Origin: Albugo candida
Lineage: Eukaryota; Oomycota; Peronosporomycetes; Albuginales; Albuginaceae
DNA: 64,000 bases
NCBI GenBank assembly: GCA_905220665.1
Contig: CAJNAR010000165.1
Span: 62,001 to 126,000, forward strand
Direction: 5' to 3'
Shown here one piece after another: positions 22,101 to 29,547 of the stretch. The stretch's first letter is position 1; each line of letters begins with the position of its first letter. Below the pieces are notes generated by a model. It worked only from the letters and a program-made list of their open reading frames with translations. It did not search any database and was not told the origin of the DNA. Position numbers and translations under genes: made by a program.

Positions 22101-24293
22101 AATGCTGGTTCTCGAATTTGTACGATAGACCAATGCAATACGAGAAGGAAGCGGTCGCAATCCATGACACTGCTCAATGAAGGGATGGAATTAGACAGCA
22201 AAATCTCCAAAGAACCGAATGGATTGTGGATGTACAATTATGAGATGTTGAGGCAGTCGAAAACTCCGTCATCGACGATTTTGTTTCGATTGTACATGCG
22301 ATTTCGTCAATCCAAGCCGTCGTCCACGCCTCATTCCGCTGTGGTTACTTTGACCATGGTGGTATTTGAGAATTTCGCTTCACTTTTGCGGAAATGGAGT
22401 AGGAGATGGCTTCGTCCCTGGCGTAAGATGAAGCGTAAAGTACACGCAGCATTGATCGGTATGCCCTCTTATGACGATAGTGATAATGTCCAAATGCATC
22501 CCGATGGACCAATGTATGCAAGTGGCGGTGCAGTTGGTCATGTGTCATCCCTTTCGAGACTGCTACGTCATAGTACATCCATTCATCCGAAAAGTCCAGT
22601 GCCAAATTGGTCGTCTCAGCAATTGTTCCCAAAGCCTCAAAAATTAGATTTATCAAAACAGCTCCATGTTGATAAAAAAACTCTCACGACAGACTTTTGG
22701 CATTTTCTTATCCGACTGTATCGGCTGTGGGAGATGTTGATGCTTGGATCAGGCCTTTGGTACGCCACCGCAGTTCCACTGCTACTTGCATTTTTTTCCG
22801 ACATGGAAACCCTCACGCTGTCGTCCAATGCAATGTTTTGGCAATGGTATGCTGTGAGTCTCGTGCTCGAACTTGTGGTCATTTTGAATGTAATATTGCG
22901 ATGGACGGCATTCAGCAGCGTCGTACAGCTCGAGCTCAATAACGATGAGGAATTAGCCAATACGTTAGACATGTCATCTGCTCTGTTGGCACGAAAAAAG
23001 TCGCGCGTGAATGCATCGTGCTCACTTTTATACAAAAAGTGGAGCTGGATTGGAGGCATTTTCCCACTTCCAATGAGTCTGTGCCTTTTGCTGCTTCTTG
23101 GAGCAGGCCATAAAGATGTAGAATGCAACAAATGGAGATATCTTGGACTTTTGCAACTGAATAAGCTTCTTGGGGTGTACCCATTGCTAAAAGAATGCAG
23201 TGAAAATATAGTAGGCTTCGTACTCTACGATCTAAAATGGCCTCTTGATGACGGTTGGGTACATTTCTTACGCTCGGTCGGTGCATATATCCTCGCAGGG
23301 CACTGGATCGCCTGTGTATGGTATCGTACTGGTCTTTACTCGCTATCCATGTATCATTTATCTTGGATTTCCATGAATGGGATGCTATCACTTCACACAT
23401 TCACTTCTCTGGATGGAATCTCTTATCTTCGACGATACGTCCGCTCCATGCATTTTGCAATTGGATCCATCACGACTGTGTTTTACGGAGATATCGTGTC
23501 CGTGAATCTACTCGAAACACTGGTAGAGATTGCAATCATCCTTACAAGCATCTTCATCCTGGGCATTCTTGTCGGTGCTCATTCTGAAAGACTGGAAGCC
23601 AGGTACAAGCAGAGAATGCTTTTAGAACAAGGCTTCATCCAAGTCCAAGCTTTCGCTACTCGGAATAAACTTCCCGAAACGCTACAAGATCGTATCAAGC
23701 AGCATTTCAACCACACATGGATTCGGAGCCACGGTCAGGATAGCTCGTTGCAACTGCATGGACTCTCCAATCTATTACTTCAGGATATCGTCCAATATCG
23801 CCTGCATCAGCTTTCCAAGCATGTGAAGATATTCAAATCGTGTGATACAAGCTTCCTTCGTAGTTTGCTCACCCATTTGAAGTTTGTTGTCTGCTCGAAT
23901 GACGACGTTGTCGCACAAAAGGGAGAGATCGAACGAAGCATGTATTTTATCGTCAAGGGAAGCATCCTTGTCTCGGGTAAAGGATTTGCATTGGTGAAGA
24001 ATCAAGGCGATTATTTTGGTGAGCTATCCTTACTATATGGAATTCCTCGGTCCGCAACGTGTTCCTCAATCGGAATGTCGCTGTTATATGTGTTGGAATG
24101 GGAGCAGTACGAGCGTTTGTTGAAGAAATATCCCCACTACCTTGAATACAATCGCCGTGAATGGGTCGTACTGAGTACACAGACACATACAAGCCAAGAT
24201 CAATTCCGTGCCATCATGGATATCATTGCAAGAACAAAAGACATGCGCTGGCAACTGGTCCATAAAGTATTGACTCGGGTCAAACAATCATAG
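16176..24293 (+). CDS. Giant four-repeat cyclic-nucleotide-binding ion channel (CNGK-like)
   Basis: One uninterrupted frame of 2,705 codons encodes four consecutive channel modules, each with S1-S6 segments, a re-entrant pore, a C-linker and a cyclic-nucleotide-binding domain. Filters: GYYD at residues 322-325, GYGD at 871-874, GSKE at 1391-1394 and FYGD at 2436-2439. Binding domains lie at about 456-540, 1005-1095, 1529-1612 and 2569-2658. The last two keep a phosphate-binding cassette (FGEVAFFLSQARRTATV and FGELSLLYGIPRSATC); the first two are degenerate. S4-like segments carry few arginines (YLFRLLRLCRLAKF in repeat 2). A linker of about 560 residues with little recognisable structure separates repeats 3 and 4. 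Four-repeat CNGK channels are known from sea urchin sperm and some other eukaryotes. A single chain should fold as a pseudotetramer. The start is uncertain: 16176, 16167 (overlapping the preceding stop) or 16227. Confidence 0.92.
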   Translation: MCRFPSNSFIFRSWKHRMIPRTITSPTAGLVPRQHEKAICQVSECKAKSYPYDRWIVFLVVFRLLDFIYLFLSIPLRIGFFFDPFVAHAFACGTWRTSTTVFTVLDVVAEGIAFSHIAGLRKRQRRAIASLADAAACPNVQKRKARPIPMRDPSSREDTYDSKTSNTTQTVEALSLWYLMSMLPLEWIAAFTGVNTLHVLRLHRMLRLQGVSAWWTTVNETFPSLRFLKQMHFGEKLLYQTILIGCVSCHIAACGYMWIAHFECGMEMEYCPLTTAASAHRRLDTIATRTCWAVEDRLTHASTFRKYSRAVYWASRTLITLGYYDVAPRTNLETIFSMGIQLLGAVFSTCIIATLLFIFRYRNLRRAEFNKHVDNAKHLMKLYKLPKKIQKRVFAYYDHVWNVYSGLPGEDCVLERLPEHLQTQIRYQVRIKRLYSVSFLGKEPLEFVNLLAVKLSHRVYAPRDWIIRRVPTSMYFVSIGEVILHNQSAWKDKTRLIGVGDHFASNALLHAEWNVDIVARAHTFCELHQLPHHAFHDTLHAFFGDQAGVQLERMRVQLSRKDQQQQKTEKMLGKRVTQRFTVLSIGDTLHEENMDTPIGVYRLMYWIQSIRPRNWFREWTLPESPFRYYWEHFRCICLTFIAFEVPFYLAFDGGWPFFKDDSNEIDRMWAIVVEVFFGLDFMFQCRYFAVLDPVLQTLVHDPAYLMEHYKLNGMTLDAVALLPVPLLLEILSFRSSTSRWMYLFRLLRLCRLAKFHFHLSEIVRLRNLSSRVERALRLFMYATWTMHVTGCLWFEMARLSMPPVFPMRGNVTRSSCLEDANVHQNCSWLVFDCYGQMATRLPMENKDSSYTKSFAYIRSFYWAVVALTTIGYGDVVAFSTAESLFAALWVFIGGIINYVVVAAMSNIISSSLASKRDALEKINHTNILLTHFGVAEPIATRIRKYYQQRASMGQKLETETLVLQYIPDHLGTKISRMLHADAIKSISLFQGRGRLLVGLMGLFRRRMFYYGDLLSPVNAQVCDEMMVIVSGRVDGYSVHHPHKVPLHGLSDGHHFGVAEMLLRQPLALKLVARSAIVEASMLTYAAFETMERQFAVQVQELKKNAMQQLGDDRKKLEAIESNLMHATTLLKYSQSCTTLFADDSVPIGSSESSKEALRLVWEPLMILLYGFNAYSIMFRIAFLSDLRPSRRVLMLLSDIVQDFVLWIDLYLCLYYLECKLATVENLWTRNIRDQRVSFSSWKFRLRIMSLMPLYYLSTSKECARGILWMTVLRVPRLWGLAQIGHRTNAFIMQLQQRFPTASGHQVTTIASLIKLLSVLLFVAHVGACVFYTISAANTHALENPNSWISHDHVVVQQLGHRVQSQCASLRVSGALYIRALYWALTTLTLVGSKEVTPLDRTSTVWAVLACLCCTFVVGHIVGELSELMLEDDKGKKELHERIHDLEQYAKENSLPSSLRARSLHYLKYHFAHTKGMELAVQDAFRDLSQPLKAQLMESYHRRTLEAIPIARFLNKVQLHTLAMRLRPQLYIPGDIVVRQGDPGYDLFIIRHGISMVVWENTGSIVATLSSGAMFGEVAFFLSQARRTATVQTMTCSEIYAVDRETWQRVLPSFFHDIEPGQDPNGLHSNIRPLRQPRRIGSTEVAICTWVQHCLEAYGRVAMEIIKETRPEKGQVAPPEGGIHRPAYPHRLEKRASSYQSPARRTNGRERRNLTEGDRHESSERRSPTVIVDKAESGREAETLKSTQMHSLSQWSDISSSHKVDVDVQDRVMLMSFLVRIAREESLKAQRHGTVLEDTLKVGRFGKAISRLTRILRLHRTNERVMPRKMLTVLASHAPLSNFQHSVVQLNPITPSIRGLLCPSQVQNLVEECWRRYRETVLLIDVVTKCCALRSSVNDSKSDIDAPDKIWSHSPLLERAVAEMRKNQIDEPLEAPIVSDLVIPFDASVARVERISSQGPPPMQAIYAYDDAQLVLNAGSRICTIDQCNTRRKRSQSMTLLNEGMELDSKISKEPNGLWMYNYEMLRQSKTPSSTILFRLYMRFRQSKPSSTPHSAVVTLTMVVFENFASLLRKWSRRWLRPWRKMKRKVHAALIGMPSYDDSDNVQMHPDGPMYASGGAVGHVSSLSRLLRHSTSIHPKSPVPNWSSQQLFPKPQKLDLSKQLHVDKKTLTTDFWHFLIRLYRLWEMLMLGSGLWYATAVPLLLAFFSDMETLTLSSNAMFWQWYAVSLVLELVVILNVILRWTAFSSVVQLELNNDEELANTLDMSSALLARKKSRVNASCSLLYKKWSWIGGIFPLPMSLCLLLLLGAGHKDVECNKWRYLGLLQLNKLLGVYPLLKECSENIVGFVLYDLKWPLDDGWVHFLRSVGAYILAGHWIACVWYRTGLYSLSMYHLSWISMNGMLSLHTFTSLDGISYLRRYVRSMHFAIGSITTVFYGDIVSVNLLETLVEIAIILTSIFILGILVGAHSERLEARYKQRMLLEQGFIQVQAFATRNKLPETLQDRIKQHFNHTWIRSHGQDSSLQLHGLSNLLLQDIVQYRLHQLSKHVKIFKSCDTSFLRSLLTHLKFVVCSNDDVVAQKGEIERSMYFIVKGSILVSGKGFALVKNQGDYFGELSLLYGIPRSATCSSIGMSLLYVLEWEQYERLLKKYPHYLEYNRREWVVLSTQTHTSQDQFRAIMDIIARTKDMRWQLVHKVLTRVKQS

Positions 24294-24314
24294 GGTTTAG
24301 GGTTTAAGGTTTAG
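24291..24314 (+). repeat. Interstitial telomere-like repeat
   Basis: TAGGGTTTAGGGTTTAAGGTTTAG: two exact TTTAGGG-type units and degenerate neighbours, starting in the channel stop codon. TTTAGGG is the telomere repeat reported for oomycetes and plants. Confidence 0.7.
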
Positions 24315-24487
24315 TGGAAGCTGTCATGAAGGTATAGATCGTTCTTTTGCGAGCTTTTTCCGCAAGCAAAATTGCCGCTTTTTGCGTTTCTACGGAAACG
24401 TATCTATCACTCATTTTCCGCCAATGAAAAAAAGACCCATCAATCAATATAGCCAATCCAAGAACACCTCAACCGCGTCATTCGAAA

Positions 24488-26435
24488 ATGGAAATTAGCC
24501 CAAAAGCTTTAGCGGAATTACAGCACGCGTTGCATCAATGCGACTCAGATACACTGAGTATGCTGCGTCCAATCATCTCACTAAAATCCGTGCAGCAGCT
24601 ACTTATCACGTTTGTGCACGATTCGTCCTTAACACTTCAGAATCATCTCGATCAACCTCATGTTCGCCAATTACTGGAGCATATTCGATCTCAGGATCCA
24701 TTAACGCACAACGCCGACGAAGAATTGGATCGGCTTTTTGGTGAAAAGATCAATTCATTCCAAAAACAGCAAAGAGAATGCATGGGCGTGCTTCAAAGTG
24801 CAGAAACGACGTCAAATGATGTGCTGGATGATACTTTATTAGAGGCCCGGAATGCCCATGAGGAAGGAAAGATTAAATTCAAAAACGAAGAGTATTATGG
24901 AGCGTTGAATGCTTTCAAGCGCTCTATTGATTCGCTCGTTCGGTATCAGCGGAATGAGCACTGGGGTAATGATTCAAATGTGACGGAATGGGAGGAAGAA
25001 ATGCAACGGCATTACACGACTTTGTGTTGTAACATTGCAATGTGTGCGATTAAATTGCACGATCTATCGGCTCTGAGGGAGTATACGAATTTGGTACGTG
25101 TTGTTACGATTTTGTGTGTTGAGTTGCACTGAAAAGAAGCTTTTAGGCTCTGGTCGTAGACCCGAGTTGCTTCAAAGCGCTGTATGCTCGTGCCAAATTG
25201 CTCCTCATGGAACATTTGTATGAAGAAGCGACACAAGTCGTCAATACTGCCCTCGAGTATCATCCGGAAAACGAAGCTCTGAAGCGGTTTAAGACGAGTA
25301 TTCTTTTGAGTGAGGAGAAATCAAAAAAGCAGCAACAAGAATTTCAAGAGCATGTAGCACGTCAATTGGAAGAAGAACGGAAGAAGAACAGCGAAGCAAA
25401 AACGCTGGAGGAAAAGAAATGTGCTGCGGAAAAGATAGCAGTGGTCGATATCCCGCTTCCAAGCTTGAGCGAAGAAGATACTGCTGTGTCACGTTTGCAT
25501 GTCTACTTTCAACGGATTCGGCACAAGGTGAATGTACTTGAAAGAAGTCAAGAGGAAGGAAATTTAACGCTGTTATCTGGTAGCTTGTGATCGATCTAGT
25601 TCAACTACACAGTCCGGAGAACGGGGACCCGCCGTTGTTTGCGTGCTCGATGGTGGACGCCACGACAAAAAGAGTGCTGATTGCTGGCGTGGAAGCAACT
25701 TCAAAGAAAGTGGCAAAGAAGGAAGCCGCAATTCAGTCAATTGTAAGATTGTGGGAGATAAAGTCAGCGGATGGGCACCTCACTGAGGCGGAAACTTTTA
25801 TCTGGCAAGCGTATCAGAGCGAAAAGACGCAAGGTACTAGCGAAATGGACGCGACAAGTAAGCTTGAAGATGGAATGGTAGATTGTTCAATCACTTCAAA
25901 AACATCTACACCTTTGACTGCGCTGTCACCAACAGAGGTCACGTTCAAAGAGAATGAAGAGGCCATGGAAATTGAGGTCAAGTCGAAAGACGATGGAGCG
26001 CTCTTATCAACAAACGAGCTGAAAGAGGACGATACGCTCCAAACAACAGACAGCAAAAAGCTCAAAACGGTCGAGAAAGAGCCCATAGAGGATGGAACGC
26101 TGAACAGCCCACACATGGTATCACATTACGAATCTCAGGTCTCCTCGTTGATGCTGCTGAATCAATTGGTGTCTCAGAAGAAAATCACGGTTGAAATCGA
26201 AATACATGATATTGTAACAACCAAACAGCCGTCAAACTTTGAGTGTGTGATGACTCTAAACTCAAAATACAAGGCAAGCGCTTGTGGGATCTCAAAGAAA
26301 AAGGCCAAAGCACTGGCAGCAGAGAAGATAATTCAATTGGCAGCGGATAATATGCTCATCACTTTTCCCTCAAGCTATCGCGGCAGATTTCACGTCAACA
26401 CATCCAATAACGCCAATACGCAGTCAGAGACGTAG
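24488..26435 (+). CDS. TPR protein with two double-stranded-RNA-binding-like domains
   Basis: Exons 24488-25093, 25147-25527 and 25584-26435 give 612 residues (introns 53 and 56 nt; GTACGT...TAG and GTGAAT...TAG). Residues about 115-265 form tetratricopeptide-type helices: ARNAHEEGKIKFKNEEYYGALNAFKRS, then NIAMCAIKLHD and, across the first splice, a unit with DPSCFKALYARAKLL. A Lys/Glu-rich coiled coil follows (about 270-300). A first dsRBD-like fold spans about 316-380 and ends with ATSKKVAKKEAAIQSIVRLW. A second, about 515-590, ends with ISKKKAKALAAEKIIQLA. An acidic, Ser/Thr-rich linker lies between. No catalytic motif is seen; an RNA-binding scaffold role is inferred. Splice choices are backed by frame continuity through both the TPR and the first dsRBD. 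Confidence 0.8.
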
Positions 26436-26551
26436 AGACGCTCGAAAGCGACACTTTATCGCAACTGTTGGAAGGGACGTCAACAATCCCCCTTTTGCTT
26501 TAATTTTGATGCTCAGTTTTCAATTTACGCAGAAACTTGGAATTGTGGAAA

Positions 26552-27118
26552 ATGAAAATTGCTTCGGGCTGTTTTGTGTTCGTTACTGTCCTCTGTGCTT
26601 CTGCTACAAAAGTATTGAGATCGTCCGTCGCAACATCAAATGGAGTAGAGACTTATTTAAAAGCGCCTTACGCGGAAGAAAGCAAACAAGTCACATTCCG
26701 TAAAGCACCTTTGCGATCTGAAACACTTCGGAAGGCTCCCCTCGTCGTAACAAACCAGCAATCCATTTTCGAAAAAGCTCCTCTTGCTCCAATATTCGAG
26801 CAGGCAACCGTCATGGAAGGTTCTCTGGCGGTGGAAGACGAGGCTGATGCGGACCACTCGGAAAGCTCGGCATCAAATTCCGCATCATCCGAAGCGCCAC
26901 TGGACGATATTTGGGCTGGTGGCTCGGATTCAAGCGATCAAGACTGGACAAGCTCGGAAGTTTCTTCAGACTCAAGCAGTATAAGCTTTGACTTGCTCAC
27001 TTTGAAGGCAGTCGATGCTGACACCTCCGGAAGCTTTGATACTTTTGAGCAAGAAGCAAGTGAGCAGGGTAGTAGCTTTTCCAGTAACGAGGCTTCCCAT
27101 TCGGAAGGATCGCTCTGA
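26552..27118 (+). CDS. Secreted serine-rich protein with KAP repeats, effector candidate
   Basis: 188 residues from the ATG at 26552. Residues 1-18 are a classical signal peptide (MKIASGCFVFVTVLCASA). Then come four repeats centred on KAP at residues 37, 51, 61 and 75 (LKAPYAEE, RKAPLRSE, RKAPLVVT, EKAPLAPI), spaced 14, 10 and 14. The C-terminal 100 residues are acidic and Ser-rich with no cysteine and are probably disordered. No RxLR or CHxC motif is present. I know no named family with this layout. Secretion is inferred from the signal peptide, and a role outside the cell or in the host is a guess. It sits between the RNA-binding protein and the expansin gene on the same strand. Confidence 0.75.
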   Translation: MKIASGCFVFVTVLCASATKVLRSSVATSNGVETYLKAPYAEESKQVTFRKAPLRSETLRKAPLVVTNQQSIFEKAPLAPIFEQATVMEGSLAVEDEADADHSESSASNSASSEAPLDDIWAGGSDSSDQDWTSSEVSSDSSSISFDLLTLKAVDADTSGSFDTFEQEASEQGSSFSSNEASHSEGSL

Positions 27119-27559
27119 ATGCTCTTAATACGTGGACGTTAATTCCCATTTTCGTCTTAATTCTCGTTTGATCTCTCTCTTATACACACTTTATGGAAGC
27201 AAATGTAGCGGCTTGACGCTGAGCTTACCACTTTCAAGACAGCTCATAAATGCGTAATCGAAGGCGTTACATGATCACACGTCTTACAGCATTCCATACC
27301 GTTCGAAATAGAGACCAGCGGGTGTCATCCGAATGATAACGCATCTGAGCGCTATCTTACGACTCGCAAAAGGGTTTACCAAAGCACGTCGTACGGGAGA
27401 GCATTTGTGTCTGATACGGAGCTATTTTCAGCTATTTTACAGCAAAACCTCGTCCACGTAACATCATGAATGTGGGTAGAAGTGCTCGTACCACCAGCTA
27501 CACGTTTTGCAGGTGCAACATAGTTTTGAGTCATTTCTGAATTCGCTATAAACAGTACG
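27119..27559. other. Intergenic, expansin promoter region
   Basis: No gene is seen. The overlapping minus-strand open frame at 27376-27663 runs into the expansin gene antisense and is not called. Confidence 0.5.
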
Positions 27560-28513
27560 ATGCTTTTTCTCAATCGTATTCGGCTTTTATGGGCCATGGG
27601 TTTGATCCAATTTCTATCGGTCAAAGCGTTGTTCACTGGAGATGGTACCATGTATGGAGGCAATGCTAATGGAGGTGCTTGTGGGTTTCAAAAATCCTGG
27701 CCTGCGTGGACAAATGAAGTGAAAGCGATGACGGCTGCTATCAATATGGAGCAATGGGAAGATGCCACCAACTGCGGACGCTGTGCTTCGGTGACATACA
27801 AAAACCGACCTCCAGTGATTATACAGTTCACGGATGCATGCCCTGAATGTATAAAAGGAGCGGTGGACCTAGCTCCGGCCGCGTGGAGTAGTGTTCTTGG
27901 TCTAACACCCGGCCGTGAGACAATAAGCTGGGATTTCGTCGAGTGTCCAAGCACATTCGTCAACGGGAATTTGTTTTATGTAATAAAAGAGGGATCGAAC
28001 GATCACTGGTGTGCATTTCAGCCGCAGAATTTTGCTGTTGGGATTAGAAAAGTATCTATCAAACAAGCGGGTAGCACGAATTGGGAGGTCTTGGAGCGTG
28101 ATGAGTCAACGTTGAACGGATTCTACTTTGTGTATAAAGGTCTGCTGAAAGGATCTTTCCAACTCGCATCGACTTCCGTCCACGGCGAAGAGATTATCTC
28201 CCCTGTATTTGAATCATTGCAAGCGGAATTAAAGTGCAAGGTGCAATTCAACAGCTTCAACACGAAATCATACACCAAGTCAAAAGGACCGATTGTGAAT
28301 ACAATTCCTATTTTTCCACCAAAGGAGGCATCAGAGTCTACTCCCAAGAATCCCGGTAACTTTCTTTTACCAGACACCCCGATTAGTCCAATAAGATCAG
28401 AACCTACAAAGGTCCACGTTGAACCGAATGCACCTCCATCAGGCCAAGTCAAATCTGACATATCAGGAAACCCGCCGTTCAGAACAGGTGACAGTCCGGA
28501 TCGATGTACTTAG
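27560..28513 (+). CDS. Secreted expansin-like protein with Pro-rich tail
   Basis: 317 residues, single exon. Residues 1-23 are a signal peptide (hydrophobic WAMGLIQFL). The six-stranded double-psi beta-barrel domain (about 24-112) opens with FTGDGTMYGGNANGGACGF and contains the family hallmark FTDACPECIKGAVDLAPAAW, including the Thr-Asp that in microbial expansins is needed for wall loosening. A second beta-sandwich, cellulose-binding-like domain spans about 120-215 (PQNFAVGIRKVSIKQAGSTNW). A tail from about 230 is rich in Pro, Ser and Lys and ends RTGDSPDRCT. The layout matches two-domain microbial expansins (EXLX type), which loosen plant cell wall without hydrolysis. For a plant-colonising oomycete this would act at the host wall (inference). 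The repeat array begins just after its stop codon. Confidence 0.88.
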   Translation: MLFLNRIRLLWAMGLIQFLSVKALFTGDGTMYGGNANGGACGFQKSWPAWTNEVKAMTAAINMEQWEDATNCGRCASVTYKNRPPVIIQFTDACPECIKGAVDLAPAAWSSVLGLTPGRETISWDFVECPSTFVNGNLFYVIKEGSNDHWCAFQPQNFAVGIRKVSIKQAGSTNWEVLERDESTLNGFYFVYKGLLKGSFQLASTSVHGEEIISPVFESLQAELKCKVQFNSFNTKSYTKSKGPIVNTIPIFPPKEASESTPKNPGNFLLPDTPISPIRSEPTKVHVEPNAPPSGQVKSDISGNPPFRTGDSPDRCT

Positions 28514-28982
28514 ATTTCGGTCATGATCACGGTGTAGTTGAATATTGATACATAAATGCATTGAATACGAATATCGCTTGACGTTTAATTAATAAATGAG
28601 AGATAGGAGCGCGATGGTGTGTAGCAAAGTGATCACAAGGATGCTGAAATTTATAAAGCTTGGCAAGTGTGGACAGGATGTCTGCAGGCTTATGGAGCGA
28701 TAGCAACGCAATATTGATCGTATAGAAAGAGTGAGCGTTTAACCCGAACATTTGGATGTGCTTTAAACAAAACATTGGAAAACGGAGAGAACGTGAGATT
28801 TCTGATATCAGATGCGCGATAAGTAAACGAATACGCACACAAATACAGCTTTTTGAATTTAAAATCTCTACTTGTTTCATTGATTGCAACGACAACAATG
28901 CTGTACTACGAAGACTCTTCAATTTTCCATCTTCCAAATGCGTCGGACGCCACACGAAAGTTCAGTCGCTATTTTTGCTGGA

Positions 28983-29144
28983 TTAATAATGAGAATTGAG
29001 GCCGGGAAGAAATCCAAGCTTTGCTTTCTTGCTTGGGACAATGGGTTTCTTCATCCTTAAATACTTGGTTTCTTTGAGCAATGCACCGTCACACATACAT
29101 GCGTTTATCCCAATGCAGATTGCAATAAGTAGTTTCGTGTCCAT
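28983..29144 (-). CDS. Tiny secreted peptide of the array, copy 1 (53 aa)
   Basis: ATG at 29144, TAA at 28983. Residues 1-15 form a short signal peptide (MDTKLLIAICIGINA), followed by CMCDG at 16-20, a variable lysine-rich part, and the C-terminal FLPGLNSHY. The signal peptide, the MCDG block and the length are shared with four more copies in the array. This is the most divergent tail of the five (PGLNSHY instead of PGFGHY). It matches no family I know. It is coding by comparison: five copies differ in sequence and in length by whole codons, yet all stay open. Confidence 0.72.
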   Translation of the reverse strand: MDTKLLIAICIGINACMCDGALLKETKYLRMKKPIVPSKKAKLGFLPGLNSHY

Positions 29145-29547
29145 TTAAAGCGGCTGCGAAGTTGGCTTTCAAGTTGTTGGTTTTCGTTGTGTGAGATCCG
29201 AATGCGTCCAAAAAGATTGCCTGACAATTGAATTTGAGTTAGGGAGTATGGAAAGGATGTGCGAGGAGCTCCACCGCGATAATTCATCAGGTAATACAGC
29301 CTTTCTTAAAAAATATTCTGCTTTAGTAACAAATTTGGTGGAGCCCAAAATCGATTCTATACGCTCATAACGTAAGAGACAGGAGAAGCGACACCCTGTC
29401 GCATCCAACGTGCGGAAGAAAAGACGGTTAAGGAGAAAATTTTGCGCGATACGCCTTCAAATTAGACGTGCACGGTACTGAGAATCGGAGGATAAGATTT
29501 TCATCCGACCGCGCAAAGTTTTTGTATATCAATTCCAATTGGCGCCA

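Noticed and set aside
16149..24287. Many open frames antisense or out of frame within the channel gene
   Set aside because: They lie inside a single 8.1-kb frame with clear domains, carry no domains themselves and arise from codon bias.
28527..28955. Minus-strand frame of 142 codons behind the expansin gene
   Set aside because: It lies in the first array unit, and the matching positions in other units do not keep the frame.
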